This document shows positions 1 to 8,071 of a DNA stretch of 64,000 bases, piece after piece. The stretch lies in assembly GCF_900109645.1 (NCBI RefSeq), contig NZ_FOBG01000001.1, forward strand, positions 1,798,001 through 1,862,000. The letters run 5' to 3'. The stretch comes from Duganella sp. CF402. Lineage in GTDB: Bacteria; Pseudomonadota; Gammaproteobacteria; Burkholderiales; Burkholderiaceae_D. A program made the position numbers and the translations under genes. The notes below the pieces were generated by a model, which worked only from the letters and a program-made list of their open reading frames with translations, was not told the origin of the DNA and ran no database searches. Within the stretch, counting starts at the first letter, position 1, and every line of letters starts with the position of its first letter.

Positions 1-1386
1 GACGCCCATCCTGACGCGACGCTGGCGCAACGCGACGGCTTGCCGCCGGGGGCGCGCCGGCTGGCCATGCTGTCAGTGTCCATCGGCGTCGGCATGGCGT
101 CGCTCGACACCGCCATAGCCAACACCGCGCTGCCGGCGATTGCCGACCAGTTGCACACCACGCCCGCCGCCTCGGTCTGGATCGTCAACGTCTACCAGCT
201 GGCGATGGTCGCCACCCTGCTGCCGTTCGCCGCGCTGGGCGAAGTGATCGGCTACCGGCGCGTGTGCATCTTCGGGCTGGCTGTGTTCACCGCCGCCTCG
301 CTGGCCTGCGCTCTGGCGTGGTCGCTGCCGTCGCTGGTACTGGCGCGGCTGTTCCAGGGCATCGGCGGCGCCGCCATGATGGGCGTGAACACCGCAATGG
401 TGCGCACCATCTTCCCGGCGCGGCTGCACGGCCAGGGCTTCGGCCTTAATTCGCTGGTGGTGGCGGTGGCGTTCGCGGTCGGCCCCACTGCGGCCTCGCT
501 GATACTGGCGGTGGCGCCGTGGCCCTGGCTGTTTGCCATCAACGTGCCGCTGGGCGTGGTCGCCGTGCTGCTGGCGCGCCGCGCGCTGCCGCATTCGCCG
601 CGTGCCAGCCACGCCATCGACGCGCCTACCGCCATCCTCAACGTGCTGGCCTTCGGGCTGCTGATCCTGGCCTTCGGCGACGCCGCACACCAGGAAGGCT
701 GGCACAAGCTGCTGCCGGAACTGGCGGCCACGCTGCTGTTCTTCGTCCTGCTGCTGCGGCGCCAGGCCGGCCACGCGGCGCCCATGCTGCCGGTGGACCT
801 GTTCAAGCGGCCGCTGTTCACGTTGTCCGCGCTGACGGCGGTGTGCACCTTCGCCGCGCAGGGACTGGCCTTTGTCTCGCTGCCGTTTTATTTCGAGCAC
901 ACGCTGGGCCGCTCGCCGATTGAAACCGGCTTCCTGATGACGCCTTGGGCGGTGCTGGTGGCGGTGATGGCGCCCATCGCCGGCCGCCTGAGCGACCGCT
1001 ATCCGCCCGGCGCGCTGGGCGGCATCGGCCTGGCCTTGCTGTCGTCCGGACTGGTGGCGATGCTGATGCTGCCGGCGCAGCCTTCGGCCTTCGATATCGG
1101 CTGGCGCATGGCGTGGTGCGGCATCGGCTTCGGCTTCTTCCAGGCGCCCAACCTGAAAGCCATCATGGGCAGCGCGCCGCCGCACCGCGCGGGCGGCGCC
1201 AGCGGCATCGTCGCCACCGCGCGCCTGATCGGGCAAGCCACCGGCGCGGCGCTGGTGGCCTACTGCTTCACCGTCTCGGCCACGCGCGGCACCGCCTACG
1301 CGCTGGTGCTGGCCGCCGCGTTTGCGGGCGTGGCCAGCGTCGCCAGCTTCGCGCGGCTGGCGGTCACTTCGGCCGCACCGGAGTAA
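1..1386 (+). CDS. MFS multidrug exporter, DHA2 (EmrB/QacA) type, 5' end cut by window edge
   Basis: Proton-driven efflux permease of the inner membrane. The frame is open from base 1, so the true start probably lies outside the window; internal candidates are TTG at 40 and ATG at 67, neither with a clear ribosome binding site. Counting from the TTG, LDTAIANTALPAI (residues 22-34) matches the DHA2 first-helix signature and GEVIGYRR (67-74) is the MFS motif A loop. The rest is a run of hydrophobic helices, and about 450 residues fits the family, so little is missing. Its 3' end overlaps the convergent flavodoxin-fold gene by 23 bp. The substrate cannot be told from sequence. Confidence 0.85.
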   Translation, partial: DAHPDATLAQRDGLPPGARRLAMLSVSIGVGMASLDTAIANTALPAIADQLHTTPAASVWIVNVYQLAMVATLLPFAALGEVIGYRRVCIFGLAVFTAASLACALAWSLPSLVLARLFQGIGGAAMMGVNTAMVRTIFPARLHGQGFGLNSLVVAVAFAVGPTAASLILAVAPWPWLFAINVPLGVVAVLLARRALPHSPRASHAIDAPTAILNVLAFGLLILAFGDAAHQEGWHKLLPELAATLLFFVLLLRRQAGHAAPMLPVDLFKRPLFTLSALTAVCTFAAQGLAFVSLPFYFEHTLGRSPIETGFLMTPWAVLVAVMAPIAGRLSDRYPPGALGGIGLALLSSGLVAMLMLPAQPSAFDIGWRMAWCGIGFGFFQAPNLKAIMGSAPPHRAGGASGIVATARLIGQATGAALVAYCFTVSATRGTAYALVLAAAFAGVASVASFARLAVTSAAPE

Positions 1387-2434
1387 TGCTGGCGTCGGGC
1401 TTGCTCACCGTGCCGCTGCGCACCTGCGCGACGGCGGCAGCCACCGCCCGCGCCACATTGCGCACCTCTTGCTGCAGCGATTCGTCCTTGTCGAGCGCTT
1501 CGTGGCTGTCGGCATAGGGCTTGTAATAGCCCACATAGCGGTCCAATGCCGACAGCTGGCCGGCATCGATTAAGCCCATCCAGTCCAGCCAGTCCGCCAG
1601 GTTGCGGCGCAGGCTTTCCGTGCCTGCCACGTCCCCATGCACGACCAGCCCGTAGGCGCGGCCTGCCAGGTGCTTGGGATAGTCCCAGCCCTTCAGCTCC
1701 AGCGCCTTGGCCTCGGCGGCCTTTTTGCCGTGCGTGCTGGTGGGATCGGGATTGCCGCCGTCGGCGCACACCAGCCGGTCGATCATCAGCTTGAGCGGGG
1801 ACGGAGCCTGATACCAATACACCGGCGTCAGGATGATGACGCCGTGCGCCGCCACCCATTTCTCGTAGATTTCCGCCATCCAGTCGCTAGTCTGGCGCGT
1901 GGCGTGATTCGGGTAGCAGCTGCACGGCCAGTGACACAGGGGCATGGCAGTCGATACGCAGCCTTTGCAGGGATGGATGTGCAGGTCGTAGCTGGAAGTC
2001 AGCAAACTCAGATCCAGCACGTCGGTATCGATCGCCAGCCCGGCCAGCACTTCCTGCGCCCATAGGCTCATGCGGTACGTCTTGGAGATCTCGCCCGGAC
2101 AAGTGCCGTCGTTGCGCGCCGCGCCGATGATGAGCAGCACCCGTGAACGTGATTGCGCATCTTTCTGCCGCTGCTCCGCAGCCAGCAGACGGTCGCGCGT
2201 GGCCTTCCATTCCACCGACAGGTCGTACTCCGGATCGGCAAATTCGCTGCCCGCCTTTTGCGTGACGGGCGCCTTGCGCCCCGCGTCATAATTTTGCCAT
2301 GCCACCTGCTCCACCTGCGCCAGCGCGTCCTTGACCGGCTCGAATGCCGGATCGGCAAATGAGCGCATGAACTGCAGTTTGAATTCATCGCGCGCCAGCG
2401 GCGATGGCGCCTGCCCTCTTCTTACCTCAGCCAT
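1364..2434 (-). CDS. Flavodoxin-fold NAD(P)H-dependent oxidoreductase with Cys cluster
   Basis: Cytoplasmic flavoprotein of 356 residues. I chose the ATG at 2434 because GGAGGT sits 5 bases upstream; the frame stays open for another 10 codons. Residues 1-90 are a charged extension. The flavodoxin-like fold starts near residue 98 (SRVLLIIGAARNDGT, a phosphate-loop-like segment) and TPVYWYQAPSPLKLMIDR is the typical FMN-binding loop of NADPH-dependent FMN reductases. Between them lie five cysteines at about 156, 159, 167, 171 and 173 (CKGC, then C, C, C within 18 residues), which recalls iron-sulfur flavoproteins without matching their classical spacing. The substrate is unknown. It is convergent with the MFS gene. 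Confidence 0.75.
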   Translation of the reverse strand: MAEVRRGQAPSPLARDEFKLQFMRSFADPAFEPVKDALAQVEQVAWQNYDAGRKAPVTQKAGSEFADPEYDLSVEWKATRDRLLAAEQRQKDAQSRSRVLLIIGAARNDGTCPGEISKTYRMSLWAQEVLAGLAIDTDVLDLSLLTSSYDLHIHPCKGCVSTAMPLCHWPCSCYPNHATRQTSDWMAEIYEKWVAAHGVIILTPVYWYQAPSPLKLMIDRLVCADGGNPDPTSTHGKKAAEAKALELKGWDYPKHLAGRAYGLVVHGDVAGTESLRRNLADWLDWMGLIDAGQLSALDRYVGYYKPYADSHEALDKDESLQQEVRNVARAVAAAVAQVRSGTVSKPDASITPVRPK

Positions 2435-2580
2435 AGTGACCTCCGTGAGCCGCCAGCTTGGCACGCCGACTGTGCCGCCACTGTGCGCTGACGCACTGTC
2501 CTACAAAGCCACGGCGCGCGCTCCTATGCCCGCTTCCGACGAGACGGCCTAGGATGAAATTTTCCACAAGGAGACGCATT

Positions 2581-2814
2581 ATGAGCCAGCCAAACAAACC
2601 CAGTGAAAAAGGCTTCAAGCCGGGCGCCAACATGCCGCACGAAGGCTATGATCCCAATACCGAGGGCATGTCGCAGAGCGGCAATCACGCCAGCGGCAGC
2701 CGGGCCAACGACACGCCGACCAACCAGCAGAGCGCCGCCACCACGGCCAAAGCCGTTACCCACCGCGACCGCACCGCCGGCGCACGCGGCGACAAAGCCG
2801 ACGGCAAACGCTGA
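2581..2814 (+). CDS. Small hydrophilic protein of unknown function
   Basis: 77 residues, starting at ATG 2581 with AAGGAG 6 bases upstream. It is rich in Gly, Asn, Ser, Thr and Ala with no hydrophobic stretch, so it is probably cytoplasmic and disordered. I do not recognise the family. The start is MSQPNKPSEKGFKPGANMP and the C-terminus is basic (RTAGARGDKADGKR). Small Gly/Asn-rich proteins of this kind are often stress-induced in soil betaproteobacteria, but nothing in the sequence proves that. It lies alone between the divergent oxidoreductase and the XRE-cupin gene. The good ribosome binding site and codon choice like its neighbours favour a real gene. Confidence 0.6.
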   Translation: MSQPNKPSEKGFKPGANMPHEGYDPNTEGMSQSGNHASGSRANDTPTNQQSAATTAKAVTHRDRTAGARGDKADGKR

Positions 2815-2832
2815 TTCCAGTTTACTGGACAT

Positions 2833-2856
2833 GGATTTCCTGTAAAATGGAAATCC
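2833..2856 (+). promoter_or_regulatory. Inverted repeat GGATTTCC/GGAAATCC abutting the XRE-cupin start
   Basis: Arms GGATTTCC and GGAAATCC separated by TGTAAAAT lie directly upstream of the ATG at 2857. The central TGTAAAAT could be a -10 element, in which case the transcript would start at or very near the ATG. The position suits autorepression by the XRE-cupin protein. This is read from sequence only. Confidence 0.4.
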
Positions 2857-3441
2857 ATGAACATCAATCTTCTCATCGCCCGCCGCGTTCGGGAACTGCG
2901 CGACGCCGCCGGCCTGTCGCTCGATGCGCTGGCGGCGCGCAGCGGCGTCAGTCGCTCCAATATCTCGCTGATTGAACGCGGCGAAAGCAGCCCCACCGCC
3001 GCAGTACTGGACAAGCTGGCCAGCGCGCTCGGCGTGGCGCTGGCCGCGCTGTTCGAAGACAAGGGCGCGCCGGAAGATGCGCCCTCGCCGCTGGCGCGCG
3101 TGGCCGAGCAGCCGGTATGGACCGATCCCGCTTCCGGCTACATGCGCCGCAGCCTGTCGCCCGCCGCGCCGTCGCCGCTGCAGCTGGTGGACGTGGTCTT
3201 CCCTGCCGGCCAACGCGTGGCCTACGACAGCGTGCCGCATAACGCCGACATCCATCAGCAAGTGTGGATGATTGAGGGCGCGATGGACATCAGCGTCGGT
3301 GAGCAGCACTGGCGGCTGGCGGCCGGCGATACGCTGGCCATGCATCTCGACCGCCATATCGTCTATCACAATCCCACCCGCAAGCAGGCACGCTATCTGG
3401 TCGCGCTGACTACACAACCAAGCAGCAGGAGAACCGCATGA
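2857..3441 (+). CDS. XRE-family transcriptional regulator with C-terminal cupin domain
   Basis: DNA-binding regulator of 194 residues. Residues 5-60 form an XRE helix-turn-helix (LSLDALAARSGVSRSNISLIE), followed by a linker and a cupin sensor domain from about 105 to 180, ending with MHLDRHIVYHNPTRK. This HTH-cupin architecture is typical of local regulators of amino-acid, polyamine or detoxification genes. It overlaps the GNAT gene by 4 bases (ATGA), so the two are translationally coupled and the regulator probably controls its own operon. A sequence repeated around its start, GGATTTCC-TGTAAAAT-GGAAATCC just before the ATG, could be the autoregulatory operator. The ligand is unknown. Confidence 0.88.
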   Translation: MNINLLIARRVRELRDAAGLSLDALAARSGVSRSNISLIERGESSPTAAVLDKLASALGVALAALFEDKGAPEDAPSPLARVAEQPVWTDPASGYMRRSLSPAAPSPLQLVDVVFPAGQRVAYDSVPHNADIHQQVWMIEGAMDISVGEQHWRLAAGDTLAMHLDRHIVYHNPTRKQARYLVALTTQPSSRRTA

Positions 3442-3977
3442 GCATCACCATCCGCCGTATCAGCGCCAACGAAGCGCGCGAGCGTGACGCAGCGCTGGCC
3501 GAAGCCTTGTCCGATGTATTGATAGATTGTGTGGAAGGCGGCGCGTCGGTCAGCTTCATGCTGCCGCTGCCGCGCACGAAGGCGCTGGCGTTCTGGCGCG
3601 GCGTGCTGGAAGGCGCGGCGCGCCATGAGCGCGTGCTGCTGGTGGCGCAAACCGCCGAGAGCCGCATCATCGGCACCGTGCAGCTGATCACCGCCCTGCC
3701 CGACAACCAGCCGCACCGCGCCGACATCGCCAAGATGCTGGTGCACCGCGATGCCCGTCGCCAGGGCGTGGCGGCGCAGTTGATGGCGGCAGTCGACCAG
3801 GCTGCGCATGAGGAAGGCAAGACGGTGCTGGTGCTGGACACCGTCACCGGCGGCGACGCGGAGCGGCTGTACCTGCGGGCAGGCTGGCAAGTTGCGGGCG
3901 TGGTACCCAACTACGCGCTGATGCCGGACGGCGCCTACTGCGGCACCACCTTCATGCACAAGCAGCTTGCAGTGTAA
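3438..3977 (+). CDS. GNAT-family N-acetyltransferase
   Basis: 179-residue cytoplasmic acetyl-CoA-dependent acetyltransferase. The acetyl-CoA binding motif A is VHRDARRQGVAAQLM (about residues 104-118), preceded by the usual beta strands and followed by LVLDTVTGGDAERLYLRAGW, the motif B region that closes the fold. The start overlaps the stop of the XRE-cupin regulator (ATGA), so it is the second gene of that operon. The closest family resemblance is to GNATs of the small-molecule or antibiotic-acetylating type, but the substrate cannot be read. The pairing with an HTH-cupin regulator suggests induction by a small molecule that the enzyme then acetylates; that is inference. Confidence 0.85.
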   Translation: MSITIRRISANEARERDAALAEALSDVLIDCVEGGASVSFMLPLPRTKALAFWRGVLEGAARHERVLLVAQTAESRIIGTVQLITALPDNQPHRADIAKMLVHRDARRQGVAAQLMAAVDQAAHEEGKTVLVLDTVTGGDAERLYLRAGWQVAGVVPNYALMPDGAYCGTTFMHKQLAV

Positions 3978-3986
3978 AATCGGCGC

Positions 3987-4628
3987 ATGGCCAGATCACA
4001 ACACGAACACCGCGCCTGGGTGCGCATGCCATCCGGACGCCGGCTGGATTTGCTCGACCCCACGCCCTTCGATTGGGACGACAGCGATCTGGCGCTCGGC
4101 CTCGCGCGCACCTATCGCTGGGGTGGACATTCGGCGTGGCCCTTGCCGCTGTCAGTAGCGCAGCACTCGCTGACCGTGATGCACGTGCGCGCCACTGCGT
4201 GCCAGGCCGCCGGACTGACACTGCCACCGATCGCCGCGCTGCGCGAACTGCTGCATGATGCGGAAGAAGGCTTGCTGGGTTTCGATTGCGTCTCGCCGCT
4301 CAAGCCCTTTATGGGCGAGGCCTTCAAAGCGCTGACCGTGAAACTGGAAGCCGCCGTGTTCCTGCGCTACGGCCTGCCGCGCTGGACGCAGAAAGAACAC
4401 GCCGCCCACAAGGTAGCCGACCGTCTGGCCGCCGCCAGCGAAGCCGTCCACGTCGCCGGCTGGTCGGCGCAGGAAGTAAAGCAAACGCTGAAAATCACCG
4501 TGCCGCCGCTGAGCGACGATCCGCTGCAAGCCATCTACGGCGGCACCGCCTGGGAACCCTGGCCCCCCGCCCTCGCCGCCGAACGCTTCCTCGCCGAACT
4601 CGCCAGGCTCAAACAACTGAGCGCCTGA
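3987..4628 (+). CDS. HD-domain phosphohydrolase, YfbR-like
   Basis: 213-residue cytoplasmic metal-dependent phosphohydrolase. The metal ligands of the HD fold are visible: His60 in SVAQHSLTV, then His90-Asp91 in ALRELLHDAEEGLLG, with the EE pair two residues later, as in the YfbR/YedJ-type nucleotidase group. The N-terminal LLDPTPFDWDDSDLALGLARTYRW segment is typical of the betaproteobacterial branch. It starts 9 bases after the GNAT stop and may be part of the same transcript. The likely role is dephosphorylation of a (deoxy)nucleotide monophosphate; this comes from the family, not from anything specific here. The next gene is convergent with a 3-base gap. Confidence 0.8.
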   Translation: MARSQHEHRAWVRMPSGRRLDLLDPTPFDWDDSDLALGLARTYRWGGHSAWPLPLSVAQHSLTVMHVRATACQAAGLTLPPIAALRELLHDAEEGLLGFDCVSPLKPFMGEAFKALTVKLEAAVFLRYGLPRWTQKEHAAHKVADRLAAASEAVHVAGWSAQEVKQTLKITVPPLSDDPLQAIYGGTAWEPWPPALAAERFLAELARLKQLSA

Positions 4629-4631
4629 CTT

Positions 4632-5546
4632 CTAGTAGAAGCGTATTCCCGGTCGGAGCAAAACCTGGAATATCAGAAGCAAACTCAGGACCGCCGCCAG
4701 CGGCGGCGCCAGCGATCCCGCCACCGGGTTATCGCCTGCCGCCTTGCCGCCGGCGCGCCAGGCGCCAGCCTGAATCCACACCACGCCAACCACGCTGACC
4801 ACTGCCGGAACCAGCAGCACTTCAATCCACTCACGCGGCAAGCGGAACAGGATGATTAACGGCAATGCCAACAGTGCGGGCAAAGTGGCAGCCCCGCAGA
4901 CAAATTGTTGCCGCTCTCTCGTGCTGGCGGATAGCGCCGGTCCGCCCAGTCGGCCCAGCAACAGGCTACCGAGCCAGACAGCCGCCAGCGGAATGAGCGC
5001 CAGCGCGGCCAGAGCAGCGCATGTTTTGCTGGTTGTGCCGAGGCCGAAGTAACGCATCGCCATGCCGATATCACTTTGATCGCTGAGTGCGCCGATGACG
5101 ACCTGGGGCAGCGCCATGAACACGCCGCTGTAAGCCATCCAGAATAGAAACAGGCGTTGCGCTAATGGCCAGCCCCTGCCGCAGCCGAGCAACATCGCGC
5201 AAACGCCGCCGCTCACCAGCGTCGCCAGCGCGCCTGTGCCCTGGAATAAGCTCGCCAGCGGGTTTGCGCCTTTCCAGATGTGATTGTTGTGAAACAGCGT
5301 GGGCTGCAGGCCCGGTGTCAGCGCCTTGGGCAGTACCAGGAACAGCTCCTGGATGAAGAAGGTAAGATTGAAAGCAAGCACATACATCAGCGTCGACATC
5401 ACCGTCAGTTTCACGCTCCACGCCTCGCCCCGGCCCAAGGCTGGCAATGCGCGAGGTGTTCCAAACCAGCCTGCTAAAGCAAGCGATAAGGGGCCTGCAA
5501 AAACTGTCAATATCACGGCTAACATGATCACGCTTGCACTCGTCAT
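4632..5546 (-). CDS. Integral membrane protein of unknown function
   Basis: 304 residues from ATG 5546, which has AAGAGGAAG just upstream; the frame is open for 24 more codons but those look non-coding. I count about seven hydrophobic helices, starting with VIMLAVILTVFAGPLSLALA and ending with LAAVLSLLLIFQVLL. No catalytic or transport motif that I recognise is present. The arrangement resembles Yip1-like or uncharacterised permease-like inner-membrane proteins, but I cannot place it. It is convergent with the HD phosphohydrolase and divergent from the NarL-type regulator gene, with about 160 bp of regulatory sequence between them. Confidence 0.65.
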   Translation of the reverse strand: MTSASVIMLAVILTVFAGPLSLALAGWFGTPRALPALGRGEAWSVKLTVMSTLMYVLAFNLTFFIQELFLVLPKALTPGLQPTLFHNNHIWKGANPLASLFQGTGALATLVSGGVCAMLLGCGRGWPLAQRLFLFWMAYSGVFMALPQVVIGALSDQSDIGMAMRYFGLGTTSKTCAALAALALIPLAAVWLGSLLLGRLGGPALSASTRERQQFVCGAATLPALLALPLIILFRLPREWIEVLLVPAVVSVVGVVWIQAGAWRAGGKAAGDNPVAGSLAPPLAAVLSLLLIFQVLLRPGIRFY

Positions 5547-5640
5547 GACGCTTCCTCTTGAATGATTATTGCAGCATTGTAGGCCGTTCACCGCCACGGG
5601 TGTCGATACAGCATGCAACCGTTTAACCTGCCTATACCTT

Positions 5641-5654
5641 CGTATAACTATACG
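5641..5654. promoter_or_regulatory. Palindrome CGTATA-AC-TATACG upstream of the NarL-type regulator
   Basis: A perfect 6-bp inverted repeat with 2-bp spacer, embedded in a longer imperfect palindrome (TTCGTATA / TATACGGAA). It is centred about 60 bp upstream of the regulator start and lies between two divergent genes. Short AT-centred palindromes like this are typical operators of LuxR/NarL-type dimers, so autoregulation is plausible but unproven. Confidence 0.35.
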
Positions 5655-5677
5655 GAACGGGCAAGGTTGAAGAAAAT

Positions 5678-5702
5678 GGCTCCATCAACTTCCACTGGAG
5701 CC
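5678..5702 (+). promoter_or_regulatory. Leader hairpin that contains the Shine-Dalgarno of the NarL-type regulator
   Basis: Perfect 7-bp arms GGCTCCA (5678-5684) and TGGAGCC (5696-5702) with an 11-base loop. The only plausible ribosome binding site, GGAG at 5697-5700, is inside the 3' arm, 7 bases before the ATG at 5708. If the hairpin forms in the mRNA, translation start is masked. This suggests translational control by a small RNA, protein or temperature, or only modest basal translation. Confidence 0.5.
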
Positions 5703-5707
5703 AGACC

Positions 5708-6331
5708 ATGAATACCGCTTCCGTCGTCATCGCCGATGTCCACCCGCTGATCCGCGCCGGCATGGCTGCGCTGATTGAGTCCGATGGCAAGTTTACGCTG
5801 CTCGGCCAGGCCAGCAACGGCAGCCAGGCGCTCGAGATGTGCGAACGCCTACAGCCCGACTTGCTGCTGATGGATCTGAACCTGCCCGATTGCGACGGCA
5901 TCCAGGCGCTCGGCCGTATCCGCGCCCAGCATCCGGGCGCCAAGGTGATTATCCTCAGCGGCCACGATGGCGAAGAGGACGCCGACCGCAGCATGCGCGC
6001 CGGCGCCCACGCCTACATGCCGAAAAACGCCCCGCTCGACGATCTGATGACCTGCATCCACACCGTCCTGCAAGGCCGCAAGTTCATGATGCCGGAACTG
6101 GCGCTGAAGCTGGCCAGCCGCATCCACGGCAATCAACTCACCCCGCGCGAACGCGATATCCTGGTGCATCTGGCCAGCGGCATGAGCAACAAGGTGATCG
6201 CGCGCGCAGCCGGCATCGGCGTCGGCACGGTCAAGTTCCACGTCAAGAGCATTATGTCCAAGCTGAATGTCTGCACCCGCACCGAGGCCGCGATGGTCGC
6301 CGCGCGCCGGGGCCTGGTGCATCTGAATTGA
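5708..6331 (+). CDS. NarL/FixJ-family response regulator
   Basis: 207-residue two-component response regulator. The receiver domain (residues 1-120) has the phospho-acceptor Asp56 in LLLMDLNLPDCDG and the conserved Lys in YMPKNAP near residue 106. The C-terminal LuxR-type helix-turn-helix (about 140-205) is LTPRERDILVHLASGMSNKVIA followed by the recognition helix TVKFHVKSIMSKLNV. It therefore binds DNA as a dimer after phosphorylation. No histidine kinase gene is adjacent; the HisKA_3-type sensor at 8.5-11.6 kb belongs to the class that partners with NarL proteins and is the nearest candidate. The ribosome binding site sits in a hairpin, and a palindrome lies upstream. Confidence 0.92.
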   Translation: MNTASVVIADVHPLIRAGMAALIESDGKFTLLGQASNGSQALEMCERLQPDLLLMDLNLPDCDGIQALGRIRAQHPGAKVIILSGHDGEEDADRSMRAGAHAYMPKNAPLDDLMTCIHTVLQGRKFMMPELALKLASRIHGNQLTPRERDILVHLASGMSNKVIARAAGIGVGTVKFHVKSIMSKLNVCTRTEAAMVAARRGLVHLN

Positions 6332-6379
6332 AACCTAAGGCAGAGGCGGCGCGCTGGCGTACCGGTTAGTATCAGCAGC

Positions 6380-7318
6380 ATGAAAACTGCCCTGATCCGC
6401 ACTGCCGCCGCCATCGCCATCTGCGCGCTGGTCGGCGCCTCCCATGCCGCCGCGCCGATGTCGCACACGCCCGCCGCCGGCTTTTATCGCACCACGCTTG
6501 GCCAATATGAAATCACCGCGCTGTCGGACGGCACCCACCCTTTCCCGGTCGATACGGTGATGACCAATATCAGCCAGCAGCAAGCCCTGCAAGACCTGGC
6601 CGAGGCCGATCTGGCGCTGCCGCTGCAAGGCTCGATCAACGCTTTCCTGATCAACACCGGCAGCAAGCTGATCCTGATCGACACTGGCGCCGGCGCACTG
6701 TATGGCGATTGCTGCGGCAAGCTGGTCGCGCACATGCGCGCCGCCGGCTACCAGCCGGAGCAGGTCGACGAAATCTACATCACCCATCTGCACAAGGATC
6801 ACGCCGGCGGCGTAGCGGCCTTCCCCAACGCCGTGCTGCGCCTCTCGCAAGCCGAGGCCGATTATTGGCTGACGCCGGCCAACAGGGCCAAGGCGCCGGC
6901 CTTCCTGTCGACTTTCTTCGACGCCGCGCAAGCCGCAGTGGCGCCGTACCAGGCCGCCGGCCGCTTCCGTCCATTCAAGGACTTCGGCCCGCTGGAAGCC
7001 GGCATCGAGGCCGTGCCCGCGCCGGGCCACACGCCCGGCCACGCCAGCTACCTGATCCAGAGCGCTGGCCAGCAATTGCTGGTGTGGGGCGATATCGTGC
7101 ACGTCGCGCCGGTCCAGCTGGCGCATCCAGTGGCGACCGTCAAGTACGACAGCAGCGAGGCCAATGCGCAAACCACGCGCGTTCAATTGCTGCGGCAGGC
7201 GGCGGAGCAGCACTGGATCATCGGCGCCGCCCACATTGCATTTCCGGGACTTGGTCACATCCGCCGCCGTCAGGGCGAATACCAATGGCTGCCGCTGAAT
7301 TACGACGAAACGCCCTAA
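6380..7318 (+). CDS. Secreted metallo-beta-lactamase-fold hydrolase
   Basis: 312 residues with a Sec signal peptide (basic MKTALIRTAA, hydrophobic core to about residue 20, likely cleavage after SHA), so periplasmic. The zinc ligands are clear: THLHKDHAGG gives His136, His138, Asp140 and His141, further ligands are in the PGHTPGHASY segment near 220 and the WGDIVH segment near 240, and a final His is in AAHIAFPG. It belongs to the broad MBL-fold group that includes lactonases and quinolone-signal or ester hydrolases; the substrate cannot be deduced, and there is no sign of a true beta-lactamase. It stands alone, 48 bp after the response regulator. Confidence 0.85.
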   Translation: MKTALIRTAAAIAICALVGASHAAAPMSHTPAAGFYRTTLGQYEITALSDGTHPFPVDTVMTNISQQQALQDLAEADLALPLQGSINAFLINTGSKLILIDTGAGALYGDCCGKLVAHMRAAGYQPEQVDEIYITHLHKDHAGGVAAFPNAVLRLSQAEADYWLTPANRAKAPAFLSTFFDAAQAAVAPYQAAGRFRPFKDFGPLEAGIEAVPAPGHTPGHASYLIQSAGQQLLVWGDIVHVAPVQLAHPVATVKYDSSEANAQTTRVQLLRQAAEQHWIIGAAHIAFPGLGHIRRRQGEYQWLPLNYDETP

Positions 7319-7322
7319 ACGC

Positions 7323-7365
7323 AAAAAACCGCATCCAGGCCACCGCAATGGCGGCCTGGATGCGG
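7323..7365 (-). terminator. Rho-independent terminator of the isochorismatase-like gene
   Basis: A perfect 13-bp stem (CCGCATCCAGGCC with GGCCTGGATGCGG, 7329-7341 and 7353-7365) with an 11-base loop. On the minus strand it is followed by six T residues (A run 7323-7328). It lies 20 bp past the stop of the minus-strand gene and 11 bp past the stop of the plus-strand gene. Only the minus direction has the T tract. Confidence 0.9.
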
Positions 7366-7384
7366 CTAACTCAGCGTGCCCTGA

Positions 7385-8071
7385 TTACTTGGCTGGCACT
7401 GGCGCCAGCACTTTGTGGGTGCTGTGGGTGCGTTCAGGCGCTTTGTGCACCATCGTGTAGGCATAGTCCACGCCCATGCCGTAGGCGCCCGAGTGTTCGC
7501 GCACGATGGCCATAACGGCGTCGTAGCTGTCGCGATGGGCCCAGTCGCGCTGCCATTCCAGCAGCACTTGCTGCCAGGTCACCGGCACCACGCCGGCCTG
7601 GATCATGCGCTGCATGGCGTAGTCGTGGGCCTCCTTCGAGGTGCCGCCCGATGCATCGGCCACCATGTAGATTTCGTAGTCGCCTTCCAGCATGGCGCAC
7701 AGGGCGAAGGTGGTGTTGCAGACTTCAGTCCACAGGCCGGCCACGATGACTTTTTTCTTGCCGTTGGCTTTCAGCGCATCGCGCACTTTCTGGTCATCCC
7801 ACGAGTTCATCGAGGAGCGTTCGAGGATGTCTTTTTCCGGGAACACGTCCAGCAGTTCTGGATAGGTGTGGCCCGAGAAGGCTTCGGTTTCAACAGTGGT
7901 GATGGTGGTCGGGATGCCGAACACTTTGGCGGCCTTGGCCAGCGCCACGGTGTTGTTCTTCAACACCTGACGGTCGATCGATTGCACGCCAAACGCCATC
8001 TGCGGCTGATGGTCGATGAAGATCAGCTGGCTGTTGTGAGGGGTCAATACTTCTAACTTGGGATTGCTCAT
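7385..8071 (-). CDS. Isochorismatase-family cysteine hydrolase (YcaC-like)
   Basis: 228-residue cytoplasmic hydrolase of the isochorismatase-like fold. I chose ATG 8071, with GGAAG 5 bases upstream, over the ATG at 8083, which has no ribosome binding site. The catalytic Asp is in LIFIDHQPQMAFGV, and the catalytic Cys in VIVAGLWTEVCNTTFA, about residue 118, matches the nucleophile position of YcaC. Length and sequence fit the YcaC subgroup rather than nicotinamidase or true isochorismatase, and the physiological substrate of YcaC proteins is not known. It is a single-gene unit closed by a strong terminator and divergent from the 8184 gene. Confidence 0.85.
   Translation of the reverse strand: MSNPKLEVLTPHNSQLIFIDHQPQMAFGVQSIDRQVLKNNTVALAKAAKVFGIPTTITTVETEAFSGHTYPELLDVFPEKDILERSSMNSWDDQKVRDALKANGKKKVIVAGLWTEVCNTTFALCAMLEGDYEIYMVADASGGTSKEAHDYAMQRMIQAGVVPVTWQQVLLEWQRDWAHRDSYDAVMAIVREHSGAYGMGVDYAYTMVHKAPERTHSTHKVLAPVPAK

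Noticed and set aside
6380..7318. Beta-lactam resistance gene
   Set aside because: The MBL fold alone does not make a beta-lactamase; sequence around the zinc ligands is that of general secreted MBL hydrolases.
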